Source: Elysia crispata (Eukaryota > Mollusca > Gastropoda > Plakobranchidae). From it: a stretch of 64,000 nucleotides of DNA. Under the pieces are notes generated by a model, which did no database searches, was not told the DNA's origin, and saw only the letters and a list, made by a program, of their open reading frames with translations. Positions within the stretch are counted from its first letter, which is position 1; each line of letters starts with the position of its first letter. The stretch covers positions 36,001-100,000 of the forward strand of contig JAWDGP010006556.1 of the NCBI GenBank assembly GCA_033675545.1, written 5' to 3'. Shown one piece after another: positions 1-9,568 of the stretch. The position numbers and the translations under genes are program-made.

Positions 1-788
1 CGTATTTCAGATGATTTCACGGCACCTAAGAAAAGCTTATGGTGAAAGTGGGTCTGTCCATAACCTATACTGCAGAGTTCTAGTAGCCCCCCTTGGGTTG
101 GCTTCCCGTTTTTTCTTAACCAAATGAGAAAAGTTACTTAGCGATTGACTTGCTTCATTCCAGTTGTCTGGAGAGGCTTTCCGCTAGGTTTAAACATCTT
201 CGAGGTTTCTACAGGAAAAAAAGGATAAAATTATCATTTTTATTTGTTTATAACTACAGTTTTATGCATTGCCTTCAAAGTATTCATTTATAAAGAGCAG
301 GCGAATAAAGGGGAATAATAAACTAATTCATAGTATCATCTATTCAAATCTTTTATTTTTCCTCATTTGAAAATGCGCTGCGCCAATGGTTTATTATGCA
401 TGCCTCTACATGGTTGAATTATCTGCGAAAAAGATTCATTACACAGTGTACACGTGACATGAATACCTTTCATTTGAATTTTTAACAACTGCTGAGGTGA
501 TAATTGAATGAAAATATTTTAATCAATAAAGTATCCGCACCGTAAAACATTATCAAGTTGCTAAGTAAATCACAACCGAGCGTTTCTTATTCCGGAATCA
601 AATTTGTTTGATGAACCAAAAACACCAATGCGTATCTAATTATATCTATCATCTTTTCACAAAAATATCAAACTTCTAAATGAAGACTTGATTCTAAATC
701 CACTTGGTCTTATTTTCCAACAGAAAATCACCTAATCGCTGAAAACAAAGCTACAAAATGTTGGCCTGGATTCAATATTCTTTCTTCT
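1..788. other. No gene recognised; AT-rich flank
   Basis: Unique AT-rich sequence. A short plus-strand frame is open from the window edge to a TGA near position 125, but it is too short and too featureless to call. No RNA gene or promoter pattern was seen. Confidence 0.5.
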
Positions 789-1301
<513 letters not shown>

Positions 1302-1457
1302 CTCGTAATCAATATTTTAGATTCTAGAGAAAAAAAACCAGTTGAAAGCAGTTTGTTTTTATGGTACAACCTTCAAACTAGCGATATGATAAATTTCATG
1401 GTTTAGTGATTTTGAACCTTGGAAAAATGGCGCTGAAAGTATTGGACGAAATGAGCT

Positions 1458-1459
<2 letters not shown>

Positions 1460-1532
<73 letters not shown>
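1460..1532. repeat. (GA)n microsatellite
   Basis: Uninterrupted GA dinucleotide tract followed by degenerate GACAGACA sequence. Confidence 0.95.
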
Positions 1533-1535
<3 letters not shown>

Positions 1536-1560
1536 ACAGACAGGCAGACAGAGACAGTAA

Positions 1561-1596
<36 letters not shown>
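1561..1596. repeat. 36-nt poly-G tract
   Basis: Thirty-six consecutive G residues, 28 bp after the GA tract. Such runs can form G-quadruplexes and are prone to length error in sequencing, so the exact count is uncertain. Confidence 0.9.
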
Positions 1597-1597
<1 letters not shown>

Positions 1598-1599
1598 GG

Positions 1600-2266
1600 G
1601 AGCGAAAGGTGTTTAGGAGGAAGAAACAAAAGTATGGTTCTTTAGAGTGCAGCAAAGATACATAGCCTTATAGAAAATAATATTAAAAATACTTGTTTAT
1701 TTATTTCTTCCCTTACCCGGTCAGTGAATGAGCGGAAAGATATATTTTTGTAGCAAAGACGTAATTACAATAATCTTTTTTTAGCTTTCCTCTAATGTGC
1801 TTACTGGTAAAATTGCATCATGTGTTCTCACTGCAACTGTTTCATCTCTTCTAACAATCGTGTTATTTGTAATGCTCTTGTAGATGCTCAGTCTGTGTGT
1901 TTTATTCTGCAAATAATCAACTCATAATTTATTTCTTGAAGAATGCCAAAGGTTTTTACCTGTTAGCGTAAATCTATCTGAAGGTATTATGTTACATGTT
2001 CGTCTTTAAAGCTCTGTATCTCAGGGATCCATTACTGCACATTCTTATTGCTTACCAATACTTTTATCTGGTACTTGAACTTCATGGTTAAATCATAATT
2101 GCCTTGTCCTCTGCTGTTACCCACTTATGTAACAAGAGCTGTGTTACAATAACCTGTTGTCAGAGACGCTAGGTACAAACAGTAACAGATACCTGAGAGT
2201 GATACTACTAGCAGTGATCAGAAGGAGACAGCCCTGAGGACTACGCATAGAGCGTATTGATTCAAA
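1600..2266. other. Upstream flank of the FN3 gene
   Basis: Unique AT-rich sequence before the start codon at 2267. The 5' UTR and promoter of the downstream gene must lie here or further upstream, but no clear TATA, initiator or CpG cluster is visible. The last 100 bp (about 2165-2266) is less AT-rich and is the likeliest transcribed leader. Confidence 0.35.
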
Positions 2267-2333
2267 ATGGCTGGGGTTCTGAGGCAAATCAGTTTGCTTT
2301 GTGTCGTTCTATGCTCAGTGTCAAGCCAGCAAG
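2267..2333 (+). CDS. FN3 gene exon 1: start codon and signal peptide
   Basis: ATG at 2267 begins 22 codons with a basic start (M-A-G-V-L-R), a hydrophobic core (I-S-L-L-C-V-V-L-C) and a small-residue cleavage region (S-V-S-S-Q-Q), a textbook signal peptide. The exon ends in phase 1 at an AAG/GTAACT donor. No alternative in-frame ATG lies close upstream, so this start is preferred. Confidence 0.75.
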
Positions 2334-2727
2334 GTAACTCTCAAGTTATAAAATATTGGATAGACCAAATTTCTGTTGCTGTTGTGAGATAGCAAAATTT
2401 TTTTTTTTTTTTAAGGAAACATTTTCTTTCATCCTTTAGACCAGCGGCATCACTGGTTCTGTTAACCTAAGAAATGAATTCCTGAGATGTGATTATGCAT
2501 CATAGCAAGAAGTCGACTTCCATGCCTTTTTTTTTTCAAGATTGTGAAAAAAAATCACTTCCAATCGGTTTGTACATAAAAAAACAAAAATAAAGGGGAG
2601 GATCTTAAACTGCTTTTTGAGTGGAAAATATTCAGCTCTTTCAGTTTACTCAGTGAGATCCTAATACAACAAGGATTTATCATACACACAAGGTTATCTG
2701 CACTCTATCTTCAATTTTATCTGTATT

Positions 2728-2979
2728 AATATATATATATATACATATAAACATATATATATGTATATGTATGTGTGTATATATATATATATACACACAC
2801 AGACACATACACATACATACATTTATATATATATATATATATATATGTATATGTGTAAAGATACGCACAGACACATACACACACATATATATAAATATAT
2901 ATATATATATATAGATAGATAGATATAGATATATAGATAGATAGATATATGGATAGGTAGATAGATAGATAGATAGATT

Positions 2980-3036
<57 letters not shown>
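2728..3036. repeat. (TA)n/(CA)n/(GATA)n compound microsatellite in intron 1
   Basis: Alternating TA and CA/TG stretches to about 2912, then imperfect GATA tetranucleotides to 3036, ending about 60 bp before the exon 2 acceptor. The long minus-strand Tyr/Ile/Ser frames here are repeat translations. Confidence 0.9.
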
Positions 3037-3094
3037 TGGAGAAACTTGTCTTTTCGGATAAATTCACCTTGACTACTACTGGCCTGTGCTCCAG

Positions 3095-3289
3095 AGGACT
3101 TGAAGCCTCGGATCAGCCAGGTGGATGTTCTCCGCAGTGAGTCCTTCCTCGTGCGGTGGGACAGACCGAGGCGTGTGCACGGAGATCTGCACAGATATTA
3201 GGTCAAGGCGTTTATAAACAGCCTGGAGGGTCCAGTGATCCTTCGCTCCACATCAGGCAACGAGCACAGTTTGATGATGAGAGGCTTGG
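3095..3289 (+). CDS. FN3 gene exon 2: first two thirds of FN3 domain 1
   Basis: The acceptor is CTGTGCTCCAG at 3094 and the donor is TTGG/GTAAGA at 3290. Length is 195 nt, phase 1 to 1. The translation starts D-L-K-P-R-I-S-Q-V-D-V and continues S-F-L-V-R-W-D-R-P, the A-B strand pattern with the conserved Trp, then L-H-R-Y-stop-V-K-A-F. The TAG at 3199-3201 falls at the variable residue between the conserved Tyr and Val of strand C, one base from several sense codons. The rest of the exon stays open and FN3-like, so the lesion is recent or an error. Confidence 0.7.
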
Positions 3290-4502
3290 GTAAGATTTTC
3301 AGTTCCCATCCAACCAAGAGTTTTTCTCCAATCTACATAAAAATCACAAAGCGCTGGATCCTTTTGGATCAGCCGTTATCTTAGGAGTAAAGTTGAGAGT
3401 CACCCTGTGTTTGGAGTATAACTGATCTTTAAGAACATGATAATTGGGTTGTTTATTTTGATTAAAATTTGTTCAAAATATTTTTACAGGAATATGAAAA
3501 ATAAAATACATCTTTATTGTTTATTGATTTAAAAAAAAATTGACGAGATTTTCTCTCATAGATAAAAGTCCATTCCGTGTCATTCTTGTAATAGCGTGGC
3601 TCTGAAAGATCCGCCATGAAGAGATTCTGGCTGGAGATCAAAACAGCCTAAAACGTATCACACATTTCCATAGTAGCCTATTGTTTTGATTTACTGGATT
3701 TCATTGAATATCCAAAACCAAGTCAACATCGTTTTGCACCTGCGTGTTTGAGGACACTTAAGTCCCCATTTTCTTTTTTCTGGGCTGGTTTTGTTTTAAA
3801 AGGTTTTCAAACAGATTATCATAGCGCTAATGCTAATTCTTCTGACTGTTTGAGATATACAATTATATAACTTTTCACTGGCCCAGATCAATACTATGGG
3901 AGCGTAACTTCTCAAGTTCTTTTCAAATCAATTGGAACATCGTTGTATTTTTCCTCTTGAAGTGAAGATAAAAAATTAAATGCAGACTTGGTTCTATACC
4001 ATAAACAACAATCGCCTGTAATTGGTAAAGAAAAATCTATCTTGAAAGGTTTTGAACTAGATTGAATATCTTTCAACAAAAGTTAAACGGGTGATTTATA
4101 AATGTCACCCAACAAAAATTGGAAATCTTGAACTTGTAAAAGAATCTTCCCAAAAGCAATGGCACAGCAAAGATATTCTATAATATTTGAAGTTACATGT
4201 TTAATCAGTTATTGAGATCGTTATGTTTAAGTTGTTAAAGTATTTTTGGCAAAAAAACTTTGAGACTATAAGAAAACATTAACTCATTTAGAAATACTGT
4301 AGTAATAATTCATGAACAGGCGCAAATGGCAGCAAGATAAAATCAGCGCTCTCAACGTAGATTCAATTCTATCAATATCATAATCTAGGACTACTACATC
4401 AATCAGCTTTACTATGAAACAAGATTGGGAGTTATAAGCACTCAGAGAACCACTTCGTCCTCACATTTCATAACTTTTTCAATTCTTTTGTCGTCCTATC
4501 AG
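3290..4502 (+). other. FN3 gene intron 2, nothing else seen
   Basis: AT-rich intron between a GTAAGA donor and a TTTGTCGTCCTATCAG acceptor. No second gene, RNA or long repeat was recognised. Confidence 0.55.
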
Positions 4503-4598
4503 ATCCTTATAGAAACTACTTTATCCAGGTGACTGCTGTCACAAGCTCTGGTCGAAGTCCTCCCAGCGACCCACTCTCAGTAATCACAGATACGGCGC
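4503..4598 (+). CDS. FN3 gene exon 3: last third of FN3 domain 1
   Basis: This 96 nt, phase 1 to 1 exon has a CCTATCAG acceptor and a GTAAGT donor. It encodes Y-R-N-Y-F-I-Q-V-T-A-V-T-S-S-G-R-S-P-P-S, the F-G strand and C-terminal signature of an FN3 domain, ending S-V-I-T-D-T-A. Together with exon 2 it forms a symmetric module that could be skipped without changing frame. Confidence 0.75.
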
Positions 4599-5236
4599 GT
4601 AAGTGAAATATTACTCGTTAATTACAGCTAAGTTTACAGTTTATCATTTATTTTTCTTTAGCTCCCTCGGTGGAGTCGGGCAGGATGGCGTCGTGTTCAT
4701 ACTGACGCTCTTGTATTAGCAATGCATAAATCACATCAGAGCTTAAACGGCTGTCTAGAGCGCAATAATTACTAAAGAAATGGGTGAAAAGACAAACAAA
4801 ATGTTTGATCCTTGCGAAATTATCCGTTGTGCACGAAATGATAGAGCTAGCAAGGTTTAATATATCTCTATCCTTTAAAACAACAACACACGTATCTTTC
4901 TTCCTAATGCGACTTTTTTTAAAAACAATTAACGGTTTTAAACAAAAGAAAAAGAGAATGCAAACGCACTTACGACTTTTTGCGAGGTACCTTTCATAAA
5001 ATGGAACTTACAAAAATACACGTTGCTTCTATTTTCCCACATTCCTTGATAAAACAAAGTTTTGGTGAGTGACTGTTCCTAGATCCTGTGAAGTTCCGAG
5101 CTGAGAATTTTCGATAGAAGAGATTCTTACGCGTCTACTTATGCGTCGGCAGCCTAGATCTTGTTGTCAGTAAGTTGACATTACGTCTCAAGGGTTGTTT
5201 ACCTCCTTGTCCTCATATTTTTTGTTTGTTTGGCAG
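4599..5236 (+). other. FN3 gene intron 3, nothing else seen
   Basis: AT-rich intron. A 71-codon open frame at 4784-4999 has random-looking composition and no splice context, so it is not called as a gene. Confidence 0.5.
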
Positions 5237-5400
5237 CTTCCAGCAGTCCCCTGAACCTTGAGCTCACCAAGATCACACCTCGATCAGCACGACTGGAATG
5301 GGAACCACCTGAAATGTTCTACAAAAATATCGACTCGTACACGGTTGATATGCGGAAGGATGATAAACTGCTTCGGTCAGAGTCAACCAAGGATACCAAG
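5237..5400 (+). CDS. FN3 gene exon 4: first half of FN3 domain 2
   Basis: The acceptor is TTTGTTTGGCAG. The translation starts S-S-S-P-L-N-L-E-L-T-K-I-T and continues A-R-L-E-W-E-P-P, then I-D-S-Y-T-V-D-M. These are A, B and C strands with the conserved Trp and Tyr. The exon enters in phase 1. The preferred donor is AAG/GTGTCT at 5401 (phase 0), because exon 5 then continues the domain naturally. The donor is weak. Confidence 0.7.
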
Positions 5401-5478
5401 GTGTCTTGTATTGAGAAGGAGGATCTAAGTTTGGTGTATAGATTCACAGCGGTGTCTATTTCAGTCTGGATGTTCTAA
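5401..5478 (+). CDS. Alternative exon 4 extension ending in TAA
   Basis: If the weak GTGTCT donor at 5401 is not used, the frame runs 25 more codons to a TAA at 5476. The translation includes S-L-V-Y-R-F-T-A-V-S, which resembles an FN3 F strand, i.e. a second version of what exon 5 supplies. This would give a short secreted isoform without linker or coiled coil. It may be a decayed duplicate half-domain or an intronic terminal exon; whether it is used is unknown. Confidence 0.35.
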   Translation: MSCIEKEDLSLVYRFTAVSISVWMF

Positions 5479-5982
5479 TTGCAACCCGGTTACAGACAAT
5501 ATACATTTCATGCTTCATAAAGTATGCACCTCTTTAAAGCAAAGAAAAAAAAAAGAAGAAGGAAAAGAAATACAAGTAACATTATGCATGTCAAATATGT
5601 GAAATTTAGTCAAGAAACTGATTTTTTAGACCACTTAGGCCAATTCGTCATTTTGCCGCTTTGATTCTTCTTCATCTTTGATATTTCCGTTGGAGACATG
5701 AATAAATATGAGCAGTGTGGCACTATCTGTCCAAAAGTTGCAATCAGTTTCAATATTTTGTGAGATCTTTCTTTCCACTAGAAGCAGTTATCCAATCACA
5801 ATGTGTGAATGGGTACAGGGTGAGTGGTTACAAAAGCACTACTAAATTCTTTGTCTGAGGGTCCTCTTGCTGGTCTGGGTGTTCTGTAAGAATAATTCAT
5901 TAAACTGAACATCATTTTTACGTATATGTAGTAGTTGAAAGAAGGCGGAGATCTTAATTATCTTCAATTGCTTCTCCTCTAG
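5479..5982 (+). other. FN3 gene intron 4 (remainder)
   Basis: AT-rich sequence ending in a good pyrimidine tract and acceptor (TTGCTTCTCCTCTAG). No other feature seen. Confidence 0.5.
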
Positions 5983-6097
5983 ATTGATTTAAGTGACTTA
6001 GAGCCTGGACAGTTAATTGTGCTTCGAGTGTTTGCTGTGACCAGATCTCTCTATGGAAGGAAAGAGTACGAGGGAGAATTCGCGCAGCTTGTGTTCA
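5983..6097 (+). CDS. FN3 gene exon 5: second half of FN3 domain 2
   Basis: This 115 nt exon goes from phase 0 to phase 1 and has a GTAAGT donor. It encodes I-D-L-S-D-L-E-P-G-Q-L-I-V-L-R-V-F-A-V-T. That is the canonical L-x-PG turn and the F strand, although the usual F-strand Tyr is Leu or Ile here. It then runs through a charged G strand region to A-Q-L-V-F. Confidence 0.75.
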
Positions 6098-6316
6098 GTA
6101 AGTATATTCTTCTTGTCTACCGATCAGCATGAGTTTTAGACGGTGTGAGTGTGTATCCGTGGGGAAGGGGGGAGGGGGGCAAGAAAAACATATTAATCTC
6201 TTTAAAAATATTAACAGCGCCAACATATTTAGTTTTATATTTCGACCAGATAGAGTGTAATAAATTATTACTTTCTTAAAATTTACTGGCTCAAACAGCA
6301 CTTTTTTTCATTTCAG

Positions 6317-6409
6317 CGACACCTCCTGAAGCTACCACGAGTTCGAGGCTCACCAACACCCCTCCTGTACGGCGCACCACGAGCACTCCTACAAAACATA
6401 CCACGTTCG
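6317..6409 (+). CDS. FN3 gene exon 6: Thr/Pro-rich linker
   Basis: The acceptor is TTTTTTTCATTTCAG. This 93 nt, phase 1 to 1 exon encodes a Thr, Ser and Pro rich stretch (T-P-P-E-A-T-T-S-S, R-R-T-T-S-T-P-T-K-H-T-T) likely to be O-glycosylated. The donor is TTCG/GTAAGC. Its 3' end and donor are the founder sequence of the minisatellite that follows. Of the donors that can be reached before an in-frame TAA at 6583, only this first one keeps exon 7 in frame. Confidence 0.65.
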
Positions 6410-7640
6410 GTAAGCACACCACAAACCTTACCAGCAAACCACGAGCCATGTACGGCGCACCACGAGCACTCCTACAAAACATAGCACGCCTCTATCGGGT
6501 AAGCACACCACAAACCTTACCAGCAAACCACGAGCCATGTACGGCGCACCACGAGCACTCCTACAAAACATACCACGTTCGGTAAGCACACCACAAACCT
6601 TAACAGCAAACCACGAGCCATGTACGGCGCACTACGAACACTCCTACAAAACATAGCACGCCTCTATCGGGTAAGCACACCACAAACGTTACCAGCAAAC
6701 CACGAGCCATGTACGGCGCACCACGAGCACTCCTACAAAACATACCACGTTCGGTAAGCACACCACAAACCTTACCAGCAAACCACGAGCCATGTACGGC
6801 GCACTACGAACACTCCTACAAAACATAGCACGCCTCTATCGGGTAAGCACACCACAAACGTTACCAGCAAACCACGAGCCATGTACGGCGCACCACGAAC
6901 ACTCCTACAAAACATAGCACGCCTCTATCGGGTAAGCACACCACAAACCTTACCAGCAAACCACGAGCCATGTACGGCGCACTACGAACACTCCTACAAA
7001 ACATACCACGTCCGGTAAGCACACCACAAACCTTACCAGCAAACCACGAGCCATGTACGGCGCACTACGAACACTCCTACAAAACATACCACGTCCGGTA
7101 AGCACACCACAAACCTTACCAGCAAACCACGAGCCATGTACGGCGCACCACGAGCACTCCTACAAAACATACCACGTCCGGTAAGCACACCACAAACGTT
7201 ACCAGCAAACCACGAGCCATGTACGGCGCACTACGAACACTCCTACAAAACATACCACGTCCGGTAAGCACACCACAAACGTTACCAGCAAACCACGAGC
7301 CATGTACGGCGCACTACGAACACTCCTACAAAACATAGCACGTCCGGTAAGCACACCACAAACCTTAACAGCAAACCACGAGCCATGTGTGGCGCACTAC
7401 GAACACTCCTACAAAACATACCACGTCCGGCAAGCACACCACAAACCTTACCAGCAAACCACGAGCCATGTACGGCGCACCACGAACACTCCTACAAAAC
7501 ATAGCACGCCTCTATCGGGTAAGCACACCACAAACCTTACCAGCAAACCACGAGCCATGTGTGGCGCACTGCGAACACTCCTACAAAACATACCACGTCC
7601 GGTAAGCAAGCCACAAACCTTACTAGCAATCCACGAAACC
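6369..7640 (+). repeat. 83/89 bp minisatellite duplicating the exon 6 splice donor
   Basis: About 15 tandem copies. The GGTAAGC landmark recurs at 6409, 6498, 6581, 6670, 6753, 6842, 6931, 7014, 7097, 7180, 7263, 7346, 7429 (mutated to GGCAAGC), 7518 and 7601, giving steps of 83 or 89 bp. The 89 bp form carries a 6 bp longer segment (GCCTCTATCGGG). Each copy repeats the end of exon 6 plus the first intron bases, so each holds a donor-like site. Both lengths equal 2 modulo 3, so frames rotate between copies. Long open frames across it (for example 7302-7853) are repeat translations. Confidence 0.9.
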
Positions 7641-7721
7641 TTTCGGTGCATGACGAACAATCCCATCATACTCACTTCGAATCTTGTGGGTGGACTGACA
7701 GCAGGAACCTTACCGGTATGC

Positions 7722-7810
7722 ACAACACGAACCCATCCCTCAAGTACAACACGAACCCATCCCTCAAGTACAACACGAACCCATCCCTCAAGAACAACAC
7801 GAGCCCTTCC
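7722..7810 (+). repeat. 24 bp minisatellite, about 3.7 copies
   Basis: The unit ACAACACGAACCCATCCCTC plus AAGT recurs at 7722, 7746 and 7770, with a partial copy at 7794. It follows a diverged tail of the 83/89 bp array. The period is in frame and would encode a Thr/Pro/Ser-rich octapeptide, like the linker. Confidence 0.85.
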
Positions 7811-8040
7811 AATAAGCAAACGATTAAATCTTTCGAGAATGCAGAAAATATGACGGAACGTCTCAGCCATTTTTTATTTCTTGAACTCTATGACAATAAC
7901 TCATAGGTAAAAGCCCAAAACTTAATACAGTTCTCAATATATATGTGTGTGTATCAATATCCAGTCCAATCAAACTAAGAGGCAATGACAAAATTATTGA
8001 GACTCGTCTTTTTATCTCCCTTTCTCTTTGCCCCAACATA

Positions 8041-8202
8041 TCTATCTATCTATCTATCTGTCTATCTATCTATCTCTCTCTCTATCTATCTATCTATCTA
8101 TCTATCTCTCTATCTATCTATCTCTCTATCTATCTATCTATCTATCTATCTGTCTATCTATCTATCTATCTGTAATACATACATATATACATACATATAT
8201 TC

Positions 8203-8253
<51 letters not shown>

Positions 8254-8254
8254 C
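8041..8254. repeat. (TCTA)n then (TA)n/(CATA)n microsatellite
   Basis: Imperfect TCTA tetramers to about 8170, then TACA/TATA-type repeats to about 8254, inside intron 6. Ser/Tyr/Leu/Ile open frames here are artefacts. Confidence 0.9.
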
Positions 8255-9249
8255 GGACTTGTAAAAGCTTTGCTCGCGAACTCCTCCGTTATTACGTAAC
8301 CCACACCTTTGAAAATTTGCAGCCGTCTACAGCATTCATGTGGCTAGGTTCTAATATTCATAAAAATCAACCCAAACTGATTTCCTCGATTTACCCAAAA
8401 TGCTTTGTTTCGTCAACATTAGCAACTTACGATCACCAATTTCATGCGCCATTTTGTCGTTCTTTAACAGGGGAAGTCTTTATCACTCGACAAAGGTGCA
8501 AATATAGGTTTAAATAATTGCGGGGCTAAGAATTCTCGCAAGGCAGCTCACTTTCATGCACATAAAGCGAAATTCCGAGTTTTCTAGTTTATCAAGCTTT
8601 TAAACGATCTAAAACAGATTGGGAAAGAATAGATTTTTATTCGTTTTCCTTTTTTCCAAAAGGAAGTAAGTTCTATATCTAAATTTTGTGTTTGGAATTA
8701 AAAGAATCGAGATATCTAGATTCTAGGTGGTGATTGATAGCTAAAGACATACATTGTATAATTTTATATGTATCATGTAAATAAAAGGAAAGATGTCAAG
8801 GCTATTTATAAGCCTCTTTAAATACACACACGCACCTCAGCCGCGGCAAATTGATACCAGGTCCCGTTTGTAGAACGGGATTTTCAGCAACATAAAGCGA
8901 GACTTTTTCGTGTAGGGAATAAATTTAAAGTAAAAATGTACATTGTAGTGTTAACAATTTGTTTAGTAACTTTTCCATTTGATGTTTTTTAGTTTCATTG
9001 TATGAAAGAAAGTATTGTCATATAAAAGTTCCTTAAGTGGATTTTTTTTTATTAATTTGCTTTTCGGTATGGTCGAAAAACTGGGAAAGAAAAAATAATT
9101 CTAAAAAATAATGATATCACTTTCCTTTGATTTGACAGTGCACAATTTTTGTGAAAGGATTTCTTATTACTCTAAAGATCAAGCAAAACTGCCTCTACAT
9201 CATCAACAATAGTCAGGCTAAAGTTTTAATCTTTCGGAAACAATTCCAG
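8255..9249 (+). other. Rest of FN3 gene intron 6
   Basis: AT-rich intron with no recognised gene. A 66-codon open frame at 8317-8517 shows no family features. The intron ends with the acceptor ACAATTCCAG. Confidence 0.5.
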
Positions 9250-9461
9250 GTAGGACAACAACCAGACGACCGTATAAACCACGGGGCACGAACTCTGATC
9301 GCATAGCCTCAAGGACAGCTGTGGCCAAGCTGAACTGGCTGAGGTCCGGCACCAGAGAACAGGTGGCTCAGACCAAACTTGCCAAGCTGATGGCCGAAGT
9401 GGCCAAACTGGAGAAGGTCAAGCTTGAGCTGGAGATAGCAAAGCTCAGGCAAGAGCTCTAG
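9250..9461 (+). CDS. FN3 gene exon 7: C-terminal coiled coil and stop
   Basis: Read in phase 1 this exon gives G-R-T-T-T-R-R-P-Y-K-P-R, then an Ala/Lys/Leu/Glu-rich helix. The helix includes V-A-K-L-N-W-L, L-A-K-L-M-A-E-V-A-K-L-E and L-E-L-E-I-A-K-L-R-Q-E-L, with hydrophobic residues at heptad positions, ending at TAG 9459-9461. GC content is clearly higher than in the flanks, as expected for real coding sequence. It was missed as a long ORF because it has no in-frame upstream Met. The helix should drive dimer or trimer assembly of the secreted protein. Confidence 0.75.
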
Positions 9462-9490
9462 TCTAAACCCCACCATAGAAACTAAATCTA

Positions 9491-9516
9491 TCTGACTATC
9501 TATCTATCTACCTATC

Positions 9517-9566
<50 letters not shown>
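9491..9566. repeat. (TATC)n and (TA)n microsatellite
   Basis: Short TATC tetramers, then about 45 bp of TA, 30 bp after the FN3 gene stop codon. Confidence 0.9.

Positions 9567-9568
<2 letters not shown>

Larger units (their letters stand above)
2267..9461 (+). pseudogene. Secreted FN3-domain protein gene, 7 exons, with a nonsense codon
   Basis: Seven exons assemble with matching phases: 2267-2333, 3095-3289, 4503-4598, 5237-5400, 5983-6097, 6317-6409, 9250-9461. They total 942 nt, or 313 residues plus TAG. Order: signal peptide (residues 1 to about 20), FN3-1 (about 23-119), FN3-2 (about 120-212), Thr-rich linker (about 213-243), then a basic stretch and a C-terminal coiled coil (about 244-313). 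FN3 hallmarks visible are the Trp of strand B in both domains (VRW, LEW), Y-x-V of strand C, L-x-PG before strand F in domain 2, and T-A-V-T-S-S-G-R in domain 1. Each FN3 module is bounded by phase-1 introns, as is usual for shuffled extracellular domains. The protein is predicted to be exported and to oligomerise through the coiled coil; an adhesive or matrix role is inference. Codon 58 reads TAG (3199-3201), which would truncate the protein inside FN3-1. It could be a pseudogene, a null allele, a gene that skips exons 2+3, or a sequence error. Confidence 0.75.

Noticed and set aside
1..127. Open plus frame from the window edge to a TGA near 125
   Set aside because: Only about 40 codons, truncated by the window edge, with no domain or confirmed splice site.
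7302..7853. 183-codon ORF across the minisatellite
   Set aside because: Frame rotates with unit length; other frames are equally open. It is a repeat artefact, not an independent gene.
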